A DNA stretch of 64,000 nucleotides from Ananas comosus (Eukaryota; Streptophyta; Magnoliopsida; Poales; Bromeliaceae): assembly GCF_001540865.1 (NCBI RefSeq), contig NC_033636.1, positions 7,356,434 through 7,420,433 of the forward strand. The letters run 5' to 3'. The position numbers and the translations under genes were made by a program. The notes beneath the pieces were generated by a model that was not told where the DNA came from, ran no database searches, and saw nothing but the letters and a program-made list of their open reading frames with translations. The first letter of the stretch is position 1; each line of letters opens with the position of its first letter. Positions 12,053 to 23,700 of the stretch are shown here, one piece after another.

Positions 12053-13614
12053 GAGAAGAGGGGTTTTATCGGTTTCTGTCGACACCGGACCGCGTCGGTC
12101 CGCGTGCTGACGTGGCGGAGCGGAGGCGGGTGGGCGGTTGCGGCGGGCTCGGCTCCGACCGCGACAGAGATGGCACGGCCCACGGGTGGTGCGCCCGCCA
12201 TCTACGAGCGGATAAACCTCACGTGACATCCGCGTGAGCAAGTCAAAATGTGTTTGCTCCATAGTGGGGCAATTGTTTGTACATCTCTTAAAAAAAATTG
12301 AATTTTTTTATTTATCTCTTTTAAAAGATTAATATTAACGTTTCAAGCTATTTTAAATAGAATTTTTTTATAAATAATTCTAGCTATTTTTAGAACTATA
12401 AAAATATTTTTTTAAAAAAATTAATTATAAAAATAGATCTCTAATATGCCAGATTGAATTTTTTTTAAATAAATAAATAATATAGGCGATAGCGGTAAAT
12501 CATTTATCATTTTTATAACTCCTCCTAAAATCACTAAATTATTTTTAAATGCGATGAATCATTCTCCTTTTTTATTATCTTATCCTAAACCTTTCTTTTA
12601 TTCTCTCTCATTTTTTCATCGTTCCGTCTCTTCACGTCGCCGTCACTGTCTCTCATTTTTTCAACATTCTCTCGTTCTGTCTCTCTCTTTGCCACAATGT
12701 CGTTGTCGATGCACCCACAGTTACAGAGTCATAGAAAAGAATAAAAGAGGAAAGAAAGCGGTGAATGATTTTACCGTTTTTAAAAACGGTGAATTATTCA
12801 CTGTTTTTACTAAATCGGTAAATGTTTCACCGCATTTCTTTCTCTCTCCGCCATAAAAGGGTTAGTGCACTAAACTCTTCCTTTTAAATATAACCCTAGA
12901 GTTAAGGGGAAAAAATAAACTATAGTGCAAGGAGAAGGAGAGAAAGAAGAGAGAGAAAGAATATGGGTATTTTAGTTAGTTTTTAAAAAATTCAAGTACA
13001 ACCTGCAAAATAAAAAAATACAATATGATTTTACAAACACACAAAAATAATAAATTTTTTAAGCAAAAAGGCTTAAAATATTTTATATTAATCTTTATCC
13101 TTACTTCTCATTTAGAGAAAAAATTAGTTTTTTTTCATTCATTTTTTTAAAAAAAATTAAACTAAGTTAGAAATGTGAAGCAACTGAGCTTCAAACTTGA
13201 GACCTACTTTAGCCTTTTGCAAAAAAATATATTGATATTGCATTTTTGCAAAACTAGATTTTTTTTTTGGATTTTGCATATCTAATCTAGATTTAAAAAT
13301 CTAAATAAAATGCTCATATTTCTCTCTCTTTCCTTCCTCTCTCTCTCATCCCTATCATATTCTTCATTATGGAGCCGTAGTTACGGACACCGTCATCACT
13401 CTCTTCCTTTCCCTCCTCTTCTTGAATCAGAATACAATTGAAAAAATGAAATAAAGAAATAAAACCATCTAAAATAAGCCTACGAAATGAGATTCAATTG
13501 GTAATCTAATAAAGATAAATGTTATTATACTGATGTAGAATGGCAGAAGGACCTTGCAACCAGCTACCACTAGCACAGCGATAGTTCAACTCGTCGCACT
13601 GTCATTAGAGGTAA
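12053..13614. other. Intergenic DNA with decayed repeats
   Basis: 12053-12230 is GC-rich and should hold the Di19 promoter. 12550-12850 has palindromic pieces ('gcggtgaatgattttaccgt', 'aacggtgaattattcactgt') that look like a decayed copy of the 1421-1902 MITE family. 12960-13100 and 13190-13330 resemble, in opposite orientations, the outer arms of the giant inverted repeat at 17318-19892 ('ttttgcaaaactag', 'ttttgcatatct'). No gene was seen. Confidence 0.4.
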
Positions 13615-13836
13615 TCACACTAATGCATTAATAACTTCTTTAGTATCACTGTGAATGATGGTTTGAGAATAAGGAAGAGAATTGACAATATTTGTTGCAG
13701 GTAAAATTGCGCATGTCTTTCTCTTAGCAATAAAACTTATCCAAATAACCTTTACAACATCACCGAGAAAAAACTGTACCTTTCTTTCAAAGGCAATGCT
13801 AATGCCATATTTACGTGCATCCCAAGTAGCATCTAC
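13615..13836 (-). pseudogene. Possible RNase H-like fragment (RVT_3 type)
   Basis: On the minus strand a frame of about 73 residues starts VDATWDARKYGISIAF and ends HSDTKEVINALV before a stop. The 'D..W(D)...GI' opening and 'sDs.evvnAl' ending are typical of the RNase H-like domain found at the end of plant LINE-type reverse transcriptases and in related orphan genes. There is no start codon, no reverse transcriptase next to it and no poly-A tail, so at best it is a retrotransposon relic. Chance similarity is possible. Confidence 0.35.
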
Positions 13837-14226
13837 CCAGCGTCAAAGATCACAAACTTGATTCTTTGTAGCACAATATTTTGTAAAGTTATATTCTAAA
13901 AGATGTATCCTGTATAATAAAAATATTAATTATTCAACATACATGCAATTTTATAAAAATATTGTGACGCAAATAGTACGATATTTATATAAATAGTTTT
14001 AATTTGTGCAATATTTTTTATCTTTTTCTTTCTTTCCTCTTCTTTATCTTCTACTTTTTTTTTCCTTATGTTTCTTCATACTTCTTCTATCCCTCGCTAC
14101 CAACCACGGTTGCCAACCCGTGCGCTCACCTGAGACTGTTTCGGTGTTCATAATTTAAGAAAAAGAAGGAAAAACAATATGTTGCACTATTGCACTCTAA
14201 TTGCGAGTAGGGCTACTATACTCTTA

Positions 14227-15258
14227 GGGCGCATTTGGTTCAAGTTATATAATATTACAGAGTATTTCGATATATCCAGGTATTTTGGATTTCTAAAAGA
14301 GATTACTCCTTATACTGAATTAGCGCGTTTGGTTTAATACAGTAATATAATGCTGAATTGCAGTGGTTATAGCATTGCTATGTTTGGTTCTATCTATAAA
14401 ATTCAGTAATCCAGACAATAAAGTATAGTCTATTCCAAAATTGCCCTTAATCATATTTTGTAAACTTTTTTTTTTACTGTTTACAAATAATATTTTTTTG
14501 CTAAATTTTATTTTAAATAATTTAATTTTTGAAATTTAAATTTTAAATTTGAACAAAAATATAAATTTAATATTTTAATTTAAAATATAAATATGAAATT
14601 TATAAATTTAAAATCCAAAATATAAATATAAATATAAATATAAATATAAAATTAAAAATCTATATTTAAAATTCAGAAATTAAAATACAAATTTGAATTT
14701 TAAAATTTAAAATTTAAAATTTAAAATTTAAAATTTGAAATTAAAAATTTAAAATTTAGAATTTGAAATTTAAAATTTAGAATTTAGAATTTGAAATTTA
14801 AAATCTAAATTTTTAAACTTCAAATTTAAAATTTTTTAAATTTTAAATTTTAAATTTCAAATTTCAAATTTCAAATTTAAATTTGAAATTTAAAATTTAG
14901 AATTTATATTCAAATTTAAAATTTAAATTTTAAATTTGAGGTTTAAAAATTTAAATTTTAAATTTTTTTTTGAGTTAAAAGTTGACAATTCAAATTTTTA
15001 AATTAAATTTTTTAAATGACATATTAAAAGGGTTTTGGGAGTTAGAGGGGTAAAATTGTCATTTTACATAATATGTAGTATTACCGGTTTTCAGTAATGC
15101 AAAATACACGATCCCCCTCTCGTTAATATTTTCAGTGTAATCCTGCTCGATTTGTAATGCTACATTAACGACTAAATTACATAGTGGATGAAGCAAACAC
15201 AGTAATTCTGACAGGATTGCCTCTAATCCTGCCAGGATAACTCGAACCAAACGCACCC
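14227..15258. mobile_element. Tourist-like (PIF/Harbinger) element, 1.03 kb
   Basis: The terminal inverted repeats are GGGCGCATTTGGTTCAAGTT at the left and, reverse-complemented, GGGTGCGTTTGGTTCGAGTT at the right. They are flanked by the trinucleotide TTA at 14224-14226 and 15259-15261. The TTA target duplication and GGGYGCRTTTGG ends are the hallmark of PIF/Harbinger MITEs. The interior has no transposase. From about 14500 to 15010 it is a run of 'aaatttaaa' motifs in both orientations that could fold extensively. Confidence 0.8.
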
Positions 15259-15820
15259 TTATGAGTATAGATCTCTTTATACTCATAATATTTTCGGCTG
15301 TTAGATAAAGGGATGCGTCGGTTAGAATAGTAGTGGTCCCTTAAGGTTGAGTAGATGGTTGGTTGAATAGTATGATCTAATGGGTGGAAATGATTAAAGG
15401 GGTAGATCTAACGGTCAAAAAATTATGAATATAAAAAGGTCTATACTCAGAAGAGTATATAGTAGCCGAACTCCTCTAATTGCACTATTTAGACAAATAT
15501 TATGTTATTTGCACTGCACTATTTGTATAAAATTGCACTTGTGTTACACGATTTGTAATTTTCTTATACAAATACTCTTTCATTTTTACTTATTATTTTT
15601 ATGTCATATGATAGTACACGACCTTTGAGTAAAAAGTAAAAAGTATATGCAGGCTAGGGTGTCAACGAGCCGAATACGAGCGAGCTGGGGTCGGCTTTTA
15701 TTCGGAACGAGACGAACGATTTGGTTCGTTAAAGTATCGAGCCGAAAAGTTCAGCTCGTGTTCGACTCGTTTATTAACGAGCTGAACACGAACTGGCTAA
15801 CGAACACGAACAACAAGTTA

Positions 15821-16284
15821 AGGACTGTTTGGTTTGCATGTAGTTGCAAGTGCACTGCAATTATAACTGCATGTAAATGCAAATTCGGTGTTTGGTTTGA
15901 TATACTTAACTCCAACTGCTGTAATAGAAACTGTAGGAGAAGGTCTAACTGCAGTAGTTGGAACTACACCCAAATTCGCCTCAGTTCCAATTGTAGCAGT
16001 TGGAGAGAATAACTTTAAGCAAAAAGTAAGTTTACCTTTTTAATTTTTTTAAACAAAAAATATATTTTTTCTATATTGGAGATAATCTTACCATCATATA
16101 TATAAAATAATAAAATTTTAAATTTTATTTCTCAACTGCGGGCAACCAAACAAATTATTTGTAGTTACAACGCTTACTACATCCAACCAAACAGGATATA
16201 TGTAGTTACGAGTGCTGCATTTCCAACTGCGTGCAAACTTCAACTATATATTATATTTATAATTATATCTAACCAAACAGTCCC
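15821..16284. mobile_element. Nested Tourist-like MITE, 464 bp
   Basis: The ends are AGGACTGTTTGGTT and, reverse-complemented, GGGACTGTTTGGTT, flanked by TTA at 15818-15820 and 16285-16287. The interior repeats 'tgtagttgcaagtg' and 'aactgcagtagttggaac' motifs in both orientations. There is no coding capacity; the apparent 121-residue frame at 15647-16012 crosses the element boundary and is spurious. Confidence 0.75.
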
Positions 16285-16300
16285 TTAAAAAAATTAGATA

Positions 16301-16301
<1 letters not shown>

Positions 16302-16347
<46 letters not shown>
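16302..16347. repeat. (TA)n microsatellite
   Basis: About 23 uninterrupted TA units inside the hAT-like element, next to the right edge of the nested Tourist copy. Confidence 0.9.
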
Positions 16348-16349
<2 letters not shown>

Positions 16350-16544
16350 TTGGAATTGAGCTATAATATTTTTAGAAACACCAATTCCTTGGTGCTTCTA
16401 GGTTTCTAATATTTGGATCTACTCCTTGATTATTAATAGTTCTTGAATTAAACACTATTTTATCTACCAACACCTACCACCATCATCCTAACCTTACATC
16501 TCTCCATCCAAAAGCTAAAAATTCAAAAGCACCACACTTGATAT

Positions 16545-16545
16545 N

Positions 16546-16631
<86 letters not shown>
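16545..16631. repeat. (AT)n microsatellite beside an N
   Basis: A single N at 16545 is followed by about 43 AT units. As at 4100, the N marks an unresolved dinucleotide tract and its length is unreliable. Confidence 0.9.
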
Positions 16632-16633
<2 letters not shown>

Positions 16634-16965
16634 GAGCTGTTATCGAACCGAACACGAGCGAGCTGACCCATCTCATGTGCGGCTCATTTATTAAACGAAC
16701 TGAAAATTTAGCTCGTGTTCAACTCATTTATTAAACAAGCGATTCAATCTCGAACTCATTCGAACCGAATACGAGTTGGCTCATGAGCAAGATAGATTGC
16801 CACCCTTTATGCAGTTATGCTTGTCCGTTGTGCTTTCTAAAAAATAAAAAAAAAAAGAAGAGAAGAAAAGAGAGAATAAAGATATTGCGACAAACTTTTT
16901 TAAATTTAGTGTCAATCTACAAAATTTAAAAAATACGGTCCGATTTTACAACAATTTAAAATCAA

Positions 16966-17312
16966 GGAAAAACTTCAAATACCACAATTGTGGTTCCGTA
17001 CTTTCTCACTTTAGTACCTTCGGTTTAAAGTGTATCAATTTAGTGCCATGTAGTTTTATTTGTTATCAATTCTACTAATTATTTTTCTTAAATCAATAAC
17101 AAAGTTAAAACTAAATGGTACGAAAGTGAATATTCGATAAACTAGGTGCGTATCTAAAGTTTTTTGTATATAATTTAATGAAATATTAACGAAAAAATTG
17201 ACGAAAAGAGAAAAATAAAACCATATGATACTAAATTGATACACTTTAAAAAATAGGGTACTCAAGGGAAAAAATATGAAACCACGGTGGTGGTATTTGA
17301 AGTTTACCCTAT
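16966..17312. mobile_element. Fold-back 'ccctgtggttt' family, copy 2
   Basis: The left end is 'ggaaaaacttcaaataccac' and the right end 'gtggtatttgaagtttaccc', with the inner series 'actttctcactttagtacc', 'gtttaaagtgtatcaatttag' and its inverted partner. The centre has 'ttgtatataatttaatgaaatattaacg', shared with copies 1, 4 and 5. It sits directly against the left end of the giant inverted repeat. Confidence 0.7.
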
Positions 17313-17317
17313 AAAAT

Positions 17318-19892
17318 CAATAAAACCAATATTTTTTGGCCTTTTTGCATAAAAAATCCACTAGTTTTGGGCCTTTGCAAAACTGGGTCACTTTTTTCGA
17401 TTTTGCATATTCGGTCCGAATTTTTAATAAACTGACCAAAATACCCTTATTACTTTTTCTCTCTCCTTTTTTTTTTTCTCTCATTCTTTTTTTTTTCCTT
17501 TCTGAATAAGGCGACGGAGGCGGAGGTCGAAACAGCGTGCCTCGCCTCTGCCCCTCACACTCTCGTCCTCGCCCGCGCACCCCCCGCCCTCCTCGCCTTC
17601 AACCCTGCCAAGGCCACGCCACGACTTTTATTTTTTTTTCTCCGATCCTCCTCCACCGCCGGCAACGAAGAGGAAGTGCTTCCCGGGGACGAAAAGCACA
17701 CCGGCGAGTTGGGGGGTGAAAACTCCGGCGAGGGCGGTGGCTGCGATAGAGGGCAAGGAAGAGATCGTGATTGAAAAAATTATAAAGAAAAAATAAAAAT
17801 AAAAAATATTTTTTTCTCCATAAAAGATCAAAAATCATATAAAAAGGAAGAAGATAATGAAATTGCACTGTTAAAATAATATTGCACTATTTTAAAAAAA
17901 TTGTACTATTTTAAATAAACATTGCACGCTTTGAGACAGAAATTATAGTCTCTGAAATCAAATTTACACTCTTTAGGATGAATTTGCACTATTTACGTAG
18001 AAGTTGCACTCTTTAGATGAAGTTACACTATTTCTTTTTTCTTTTTTTTCCTCTAATTTACACTATTTTTTTTCTTCCTCTTCTTCCTCCTTCTTTCTTC
18101 TCCTTCTCCCCGCCCTCATCAAATCCCTCTGCTCCTCCTCTGCCGCTGCCGCCGGCCAACACAACAACAACAACGCCCGTGTGCTATCCATGCTCGTCAC
18201 CGTTGATGCCGTGCCCACCCTCCTCGACGTCTCCGACTCGGCTGCTGCGAACGTCGTCGGCAGCCTCTGCGGCATCGGCGAGCTATTGGAGCCCACGTCC
18301 GCAGCTTCGGGTGGATCCGCGACTGGGCCATCGCCGCCCGCTGCTGTGTCATTACGCCATTTCTAGTTTGGATTTTTAAAAAATTGTATGGTTTAATCAT
18401 CAATCATTTTTTTAACACGTTTATATAGGTGATAGGAAACTAACATCAATGCCACATTTGTAATATCAGTTTGTGGCAACTTGTATATATGGTATCTATA
18501 TATTTTCTCTTATTATATTTATATGTGATTTCAGTTAACAGAGGAATCTAAAATGCGACACCTTTGGCAATGTCCTTAATTAGCGTCTTGCTATCGTTTT
18601 TGCAGCATGCTAAACAAAAAATTTTATTGTTCCTCATGGTGAACCCTACCGGATTCACGTGTTATCATAATACTAGATTTGTAGATCTTATGGTGTTCGT
18701 GTCCACTGATGCAGTAGGAAATGCAGCACCAATTATGGGGCGTACTGGCACATGGATCTTCTCCATCTGTAGAAAATTCTGGCACACAATTCGTTGGGCC
18801 GTCTATACGACAGACAGACCCGAAGCTGCGGACGAGGTGAGCGACGATGGCCTAGTTGTGGATCCAAAGCTGCAGACGCGAGCTCCAACAGCTCGTTGAC
18901 GTCGCCGAGGCTGCCGGCGACGTTCGCAGCGGCCGAGTTGAAGACGTCAAGGAGAGTGGGCACGGCGCCGATGGTGACGAGCATGGATAGCACATGGGCA
19001 TTGTTGTTGTTGTTGTTGTTGTGTTGGTCGGCGGCGGTGGCAGAGGAGGAGCAGAGGGATTTAATGAGGGCGGTGGAGACACTCAGGGAGGAGAAGGAGA
19101 AGAAAGAAGGAGGAAGAAGAGGAAGAAAAAAAAAGTGTAAATTGGAGGAAGAAAAAGAAAAAAGAAATAGCGCAACTTCATCCTAAAGAGTGCAAGTTCA
19201 TCCTAAAGAGTGTAAATCTCATTTCCAAGACTGTAATTTCTGTCTCAAAGAGTGCAACGTTTATTTAAAATAATGCAAATGTTTTTCAAAATTGTGCAAC
19301 ATTATTTTAACAGTATAATAGTGTAATTTTATTATTTTCTTTCTTCTTATATGATTTTTGATCTTTTATGGAGGAAAAAAAATATTTTTTTATTTTTATT
19401 TTTTTCTTTATAATTTTTTTGGTCACGATCTCTTCCTTACCCTCTATCGCAGCCACCGCCCTCATCGGAGTTTTCTCCCCCCTATCGCCTTTGTGCTTTT
19501 CGTCCCCGAGAAGCACTTTCTTTTCGTCGCCGGTGGCGGCGACGGCGGGCTGCGAAGGCGGTGGAGGTAGGATTGGAGAAAAAAAAAAAAAGGAGTCACG
19601 GCGCGGCTTCGGCAGGGTCGGAGGTGAGGAGAGCTGGGGGTGCTTGGGCGAGGACGAGGGCGTGAGGGGCAGAGGCGAGGCACGCCGTTTCCGCCTTCGC
19701 CTCCGCCTTCGCCACCTTCTTCGGAAAGAAAAAAAAAAACGAGAAAAAAAAAGGACAGAGAAAAAATAATAAGGGCATTTTGGTCAGTTTACTAAAAATT
19801 CGGACCGAATCTATAAAAGCGAAAAAAAGTGACTCAGTTTTGCAAAATTTCAAAACTAGTGAATTTTTTATGCAAAAAGACCATATTTTTTA
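17318..19892. mobile_element. Giant inverted repeat carrying gene-like fragments
   Basis: Two arms of about 1 kb (17318-18345 and 18835-19892) are imperfect reverse complements around a loop of about 490 bases. Matching pairs from outside in: 'ggcctttttgcataaaaaat' with 'attttttatgcaaaaagacc'; 'attcggtccgaattttta' with 'aaaaattcggaccgaat'; 'gaggcgaggcacgc' with the inverse in the left arm; 'ctgcgatagagggcaaggaagag' with 'ctcttccttaccctctatcgcag'; 'caaaaatcatataaaaag' with 'cttatatgatttttgatc'; and GC-rich inner segments ending near GGATCC. Inside both arms, read toward the loop, lies a similar frame containing VLSMLVT..AVPTLLDV..SAAANV.GSL, which looks like a captured piece of a helical-repeat gene (identity unknown). 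No transposase is present. A transcript would form a very long hairpin. Confidence 0.8.
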
Positions 19893-20328
19893 GGAAAAAC
19901 TTCAAAAACCCCCCTTGTGGTTTCAATTTTTTTCACTTTAATACCCAGTGGTTTAAAATGTATCAAGTTAGTACCCCGTGGTTTCTCACTTTATCACTTA
20001 AGTACCCTGTGGTTTAAAGTGTATCAAGTTAGTACCTTGTGGTTTTGCACTTTATCACTTTAGTACCCTGTGGTTTTAATTTTGTATCAAGTTAGTACCC
20101 TATAGTTTTTTAAATCACAAGATACTAAAGTGATAAAGTGTGAAACCACAGGGTACTAAAGTGATAAAGTGCAAAACCACAGGGTACTAGCTTGATACAT
20201 TTTAAACCACAGGGTACTAAAGTGATAAAGTGAGAAACCACAGGGTACTAACTTGATACACTTCAAACCACAGGGTACTAAAATGAAAACATGTGAAACC
20301 ACAGCGGGGGTTTTTGAAGTTTTCCCTA
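19893..20328. mobile_element. Fold-back 'ccctgtggttt' family, copy 3
   Basis: The left end is 'ggaaaaacttcaaaaacccc' and the right end 'gggtttttgaagttttccct'. The arms are built of iterations of 'actttatcactttagtaccctg', 'tggtttaaagtgtatcaagttag' and their inverted forms. It is much more regular than copies 1, 2 and 4, with at least four iterations per arm. It abuts the right end of the giant inverted repeat, mirroring copy 2 on the left. Confidence 0.75.
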
Positions 20329-20570
20329 TTTTTTAAGCGTGCAAAATTTTAAATTGCCAAATTAATCGCATCCGGATAACGACTACCGCGAGTCACCGTA
20401 AACTCGACACGCGCAGAGGTCTCTATTCTGACATGTGGGCCCCGCGTGAATGCCGGGACACGTGTCGTCGTCACAACCGTCGAGGCGTACTATGTCCATC
20501 CAACCACCCTAATCACGCGACTCTGCGCCTCCTTTTTTCCCCCACCCTCTTCCTTTCCGTTTCCACACTC

Positions 20571-20584
20571 TAGGGTTAGGGTTT
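20571..20584 (+). promoter_or_regulatory. Telo-box-like motif near the SOSS-B-like start
   Basis: TAGGGTTAGGGTTT lies 81 bases upstream of the start codon, with another 'tagggtta' at 20641. Telo-boxes (AAACCCTAA or the reverse complement) are common near transcription starts of plant housekeeping, ribosomal and replication genes. Function here is inferred from motif and position only. Confidence 0.5.
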
Positions 20585-20664
20585 CGCCCCATACTTCTTC
20601 TTCTTCTTCTTCGTCTTCTTCCTCCTCCTCCTTCGAGTTCTAGGGTTACCGTTTCGGCGCGATA

Positions 20665-20709
20665 ATGGCGACGCCTCAGCAGCAGAGCATCGGCGGCGGC
20701 GGCGGAGCA

Positions 20710-20744
<35 letters not shown>

Positions 20745-23700
20745 GAAGAGGAAGCCAGTGTTCACGAAGGTGGATCAGCTGAAGCCGGGGACCGGAGGGC
20801 ACACGCTCACGGTGAAGGTACTCAGCTCCAAGACCGTGCTCCAAAAGGGGCGCCCCTCCGTCGCCGCCGCGGGGCAGATCCGCCCCACCAAGATCGCCGA
20901 GTGCCTCGTCGGCGACGAGACCGGCACCATCATCTTCACCGCACGCAACGATCAGGGTTCGATTTCTCCAATATCTCCTCCTCCTCTCCTCTCTCGATTA
21001 CTTTGTTGTTTCTCGTGAAACCCTAATTGATGATCCATGTTCGTCGTGGAATAGATGACATTTTATTGATCGAAGTGGCGACTATCGATTTTAGCCCTAA
21101 TCGGTTATTTGATTTTGTTTGCTTTCGACTATTGAACCCGGATTGGGTTTGAATCTCTGAATACCGCTTCAACCGAGATCTTTGTTCGGTGCTGTTTGAA
21201 TCTATTCGATTGCAATGTGTATTTTGAGTCTAGATGATTCGGAATAGCATTTTAGATCCTAAAGATGTGATATTGGTAAGGTCATTAGAATGTGCTGTGA
21301 GACTTTTTAAAAATGTCGCTCTGCCCAATTGAATCTACTTTTGGAGACTTTTCTTAGGATGATTTTGTTTCTTTCACTTCCTCCTTTGTGTTCGGTTTCA
21401 GGGAAGCTTTTTTGGTGAACAAATAAAAATATAAAAAGGTTTGAACTTGTATTGATTCGGTATTTTTCTCTTTTCTTATCTGTATGTCGCTTAAACAAAA
21501 TAAAGAAGATATTTTACTTGAGGCGCCTTTGGCCTTGCTTCTCCGTGCTCTGTAGGGAGTAGTAGTTCCCAAATCGAGGGTTCTCTGCTTCTTGCCACGC
21601 CTAGTCACAAGCTTCCGACCACATCATATTTTCTGATTTGGAGATAAACGCCGCGTGGCTTTTATTACATGACACTATTTACATGTTTGGAACGAAAGTC
21701 GAGTTCATAGATAAAAGATGATTCTTCTTAATGCAACAGTATAGTAGGCCATTTCAGCTTTTTCATGGAGCTGATGACTTTTTTGGCTGAATAGTTCTTG
21801 TGAAATCCTGCAACTGGATAATTATCCTTTGTTCTGCAGAATGCATGTAACGCAAGTGATTTTCCTTCTTTTTGAAACTACTCGATGGGTTTAGAGGATG
21901 TTTTACCATTTTGTTTTTCCCCCCTCCAAAAGTTAGGTTTGACATGTTTACCTATAGGTCCTATACTGTAGAATAAAGTATTTCTAGAATAATCATCATG
22001 CTGTTGTTAAGTGTTTTAGCTATTTTTTTTCTGGGAAAATTAGTGTATTTTGAGCTGTTGGTGTTTTTATGTGCTTATTGAGAGCTAAACCACCTACTAG
22101 AAGATCTGGTCAAATACCACAAGCAGTCTTAATTGTGAATATAACTCTTTAAGAGGCCCATAAAGGACATTGTTGTATTTATCTCATTAAATGTTGTTGT
22201 ATTTATCTCATTAAATGCAATGAATTATGAATTCTGTAATGACAAATTTACCTTGTTCTCTAGGCTGTGGGGCTTTTTCTAACTTCTCTGTTTTGTACCC
22301 TGATTTGCGCACCTTCTATATTATGTCCTTCTATCTTCTCTGTATCTTTATTTGTCACTCGTTCTCTTTTTTTTCTCTTATTTTATCCTTCTCCCAATTT
22401 AAATCTTTATTTTGGCTTGAATTTGTTGATAGCTCAATAAATCATGCTTTGTGGAGTTTCCTCTTACTTTTTTCAAAATCTGTCAAATTACTATGGAATC
22501 CTGTTCCTTTTATTGTTCTCTGGAGCATATGGGGTAATCTAGCCTAGTCTATCTATGGGTAGTAAAACCTTCTATTCGTCTATGTTCCCTTTTGTCTTTT
22601 TACTTTCGTGTAACAGACAAGTGAAAATGGAAAATGATATTATATTCTACAAAAAATAAAAACCAGACTGGAAATTTGGGGGAAAATCTGGATACCAGAA
22701 TGATGATTCTGTTGGCTAGATGTTGCCTGTAATCAATAATGACCTTGTCTAATTCATTGAGTAAGGTTATTCCACTACTGTCAGCCAGGTTGAGAGAACT
22801 TACTAGCAATACAAAAACTTGATCAGCTGAGACTGGAAAGCGCAACGTATGTTTGAGGATCCATTCCAAATTGCTCACTTTTAAGCTGTTTGTAATCATT
22901 CTACTGTCAATATTCAACCTTATTTTCTATTGAAGCCAAGTTTATCATTGAACAATATGTACATAATCCAACCTGGGGTATCCATCATCAGATTGTGAAG
23001 CATTGTCAAGTAATAGTGGACTTGGACAAGGGAATCTTGCAAGTGATATTTCTGTAATACAGGCGCACTAATGTGATATTAAATTCATTTCTGCTCCACT
23101 TTATTTTAAATTTAGGTCCATTTCTATTAACTTATTTGTTGCGATCAGTTGAAGTGGATATCTGGGTGATGATTTTTGTGAATATTCTTACAGATAAGAG
23201 ATTTAATTTCCATAACTTTGTCCAGGTATACAATAAATATTAGAAAAGCAAGCAGTTGGCTATTACTCAAAGGGAAGTCTCAGTTAAGAATGAACTCTTG
23301 CATGATAACTTGCAAACAACTTTCAGGATTCTTCTAGGGACATTCACTTCTGAATGACTCCTTTAGGGTTAATGGAAAAAGGTCGAATCAGAACTATCAC
23401 AACGAAACTTAATGACTAATAAATATAGTTGTTTCTGAGGCTTTGACGCATTTTTCCACATCCTCGTTTTCTGCTTTCTCTGGTTAATTTTATCTTCTTC
23501 CCTTTTTCTGAAGTGTTTAAACTTAAATTTCTGCATTAAAATAATTAGTTATATTATATTTTAAAGGTGATTGAATTGCTATTCCCATCATTTTTCTGCT
23601 AATGGACCATTAATGTATAATCTACACTATTTAGATTTGATTCTCTTTCTGCACTTCCTCCTTGTTGTTTGCTTTCTCTGGCTAATCTCATCTTCTTCCC

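Larger units (their letters stand above)
15653..16806. mobile_element. hAT-like element with a nested Tourist element
   Basis: The ends are 'gctagggtgtcaacgagc' and, reverse-complemented, 'agggtggcaatctatcttgc'. They are flanked by ATATGCAG (15645-15652) and TTATGCAG (16807-16814), a 7/8-match eight-base duplication typical of hAT elements. Both halves share inverted 'gagccgaatacgagcgagct' and 'ttattaaacgaac' motifs. No transposase remains. The interior has been hit by the element at 15821-16284 and contains two TA tracts and an N. Confidence 0.6.

Noticed and set aside
11686..12262. Frames of up to 171 residues across the Di19 leader
   Set aside because: They run through the GA/GAA microsatellite and intron 1; the real coding exons are in other frames and fully account for the gene.
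17537..19769. Several open frames in the giant inverted repeat
   Set aside because: Most are low-complexity Arg/Ser/Pro products of GC-rich or GAA-rich DNA. Only the VLSMLVT..AVPTLLDV piece recurs in both arms and is noted as a captured fragment, not a gene.
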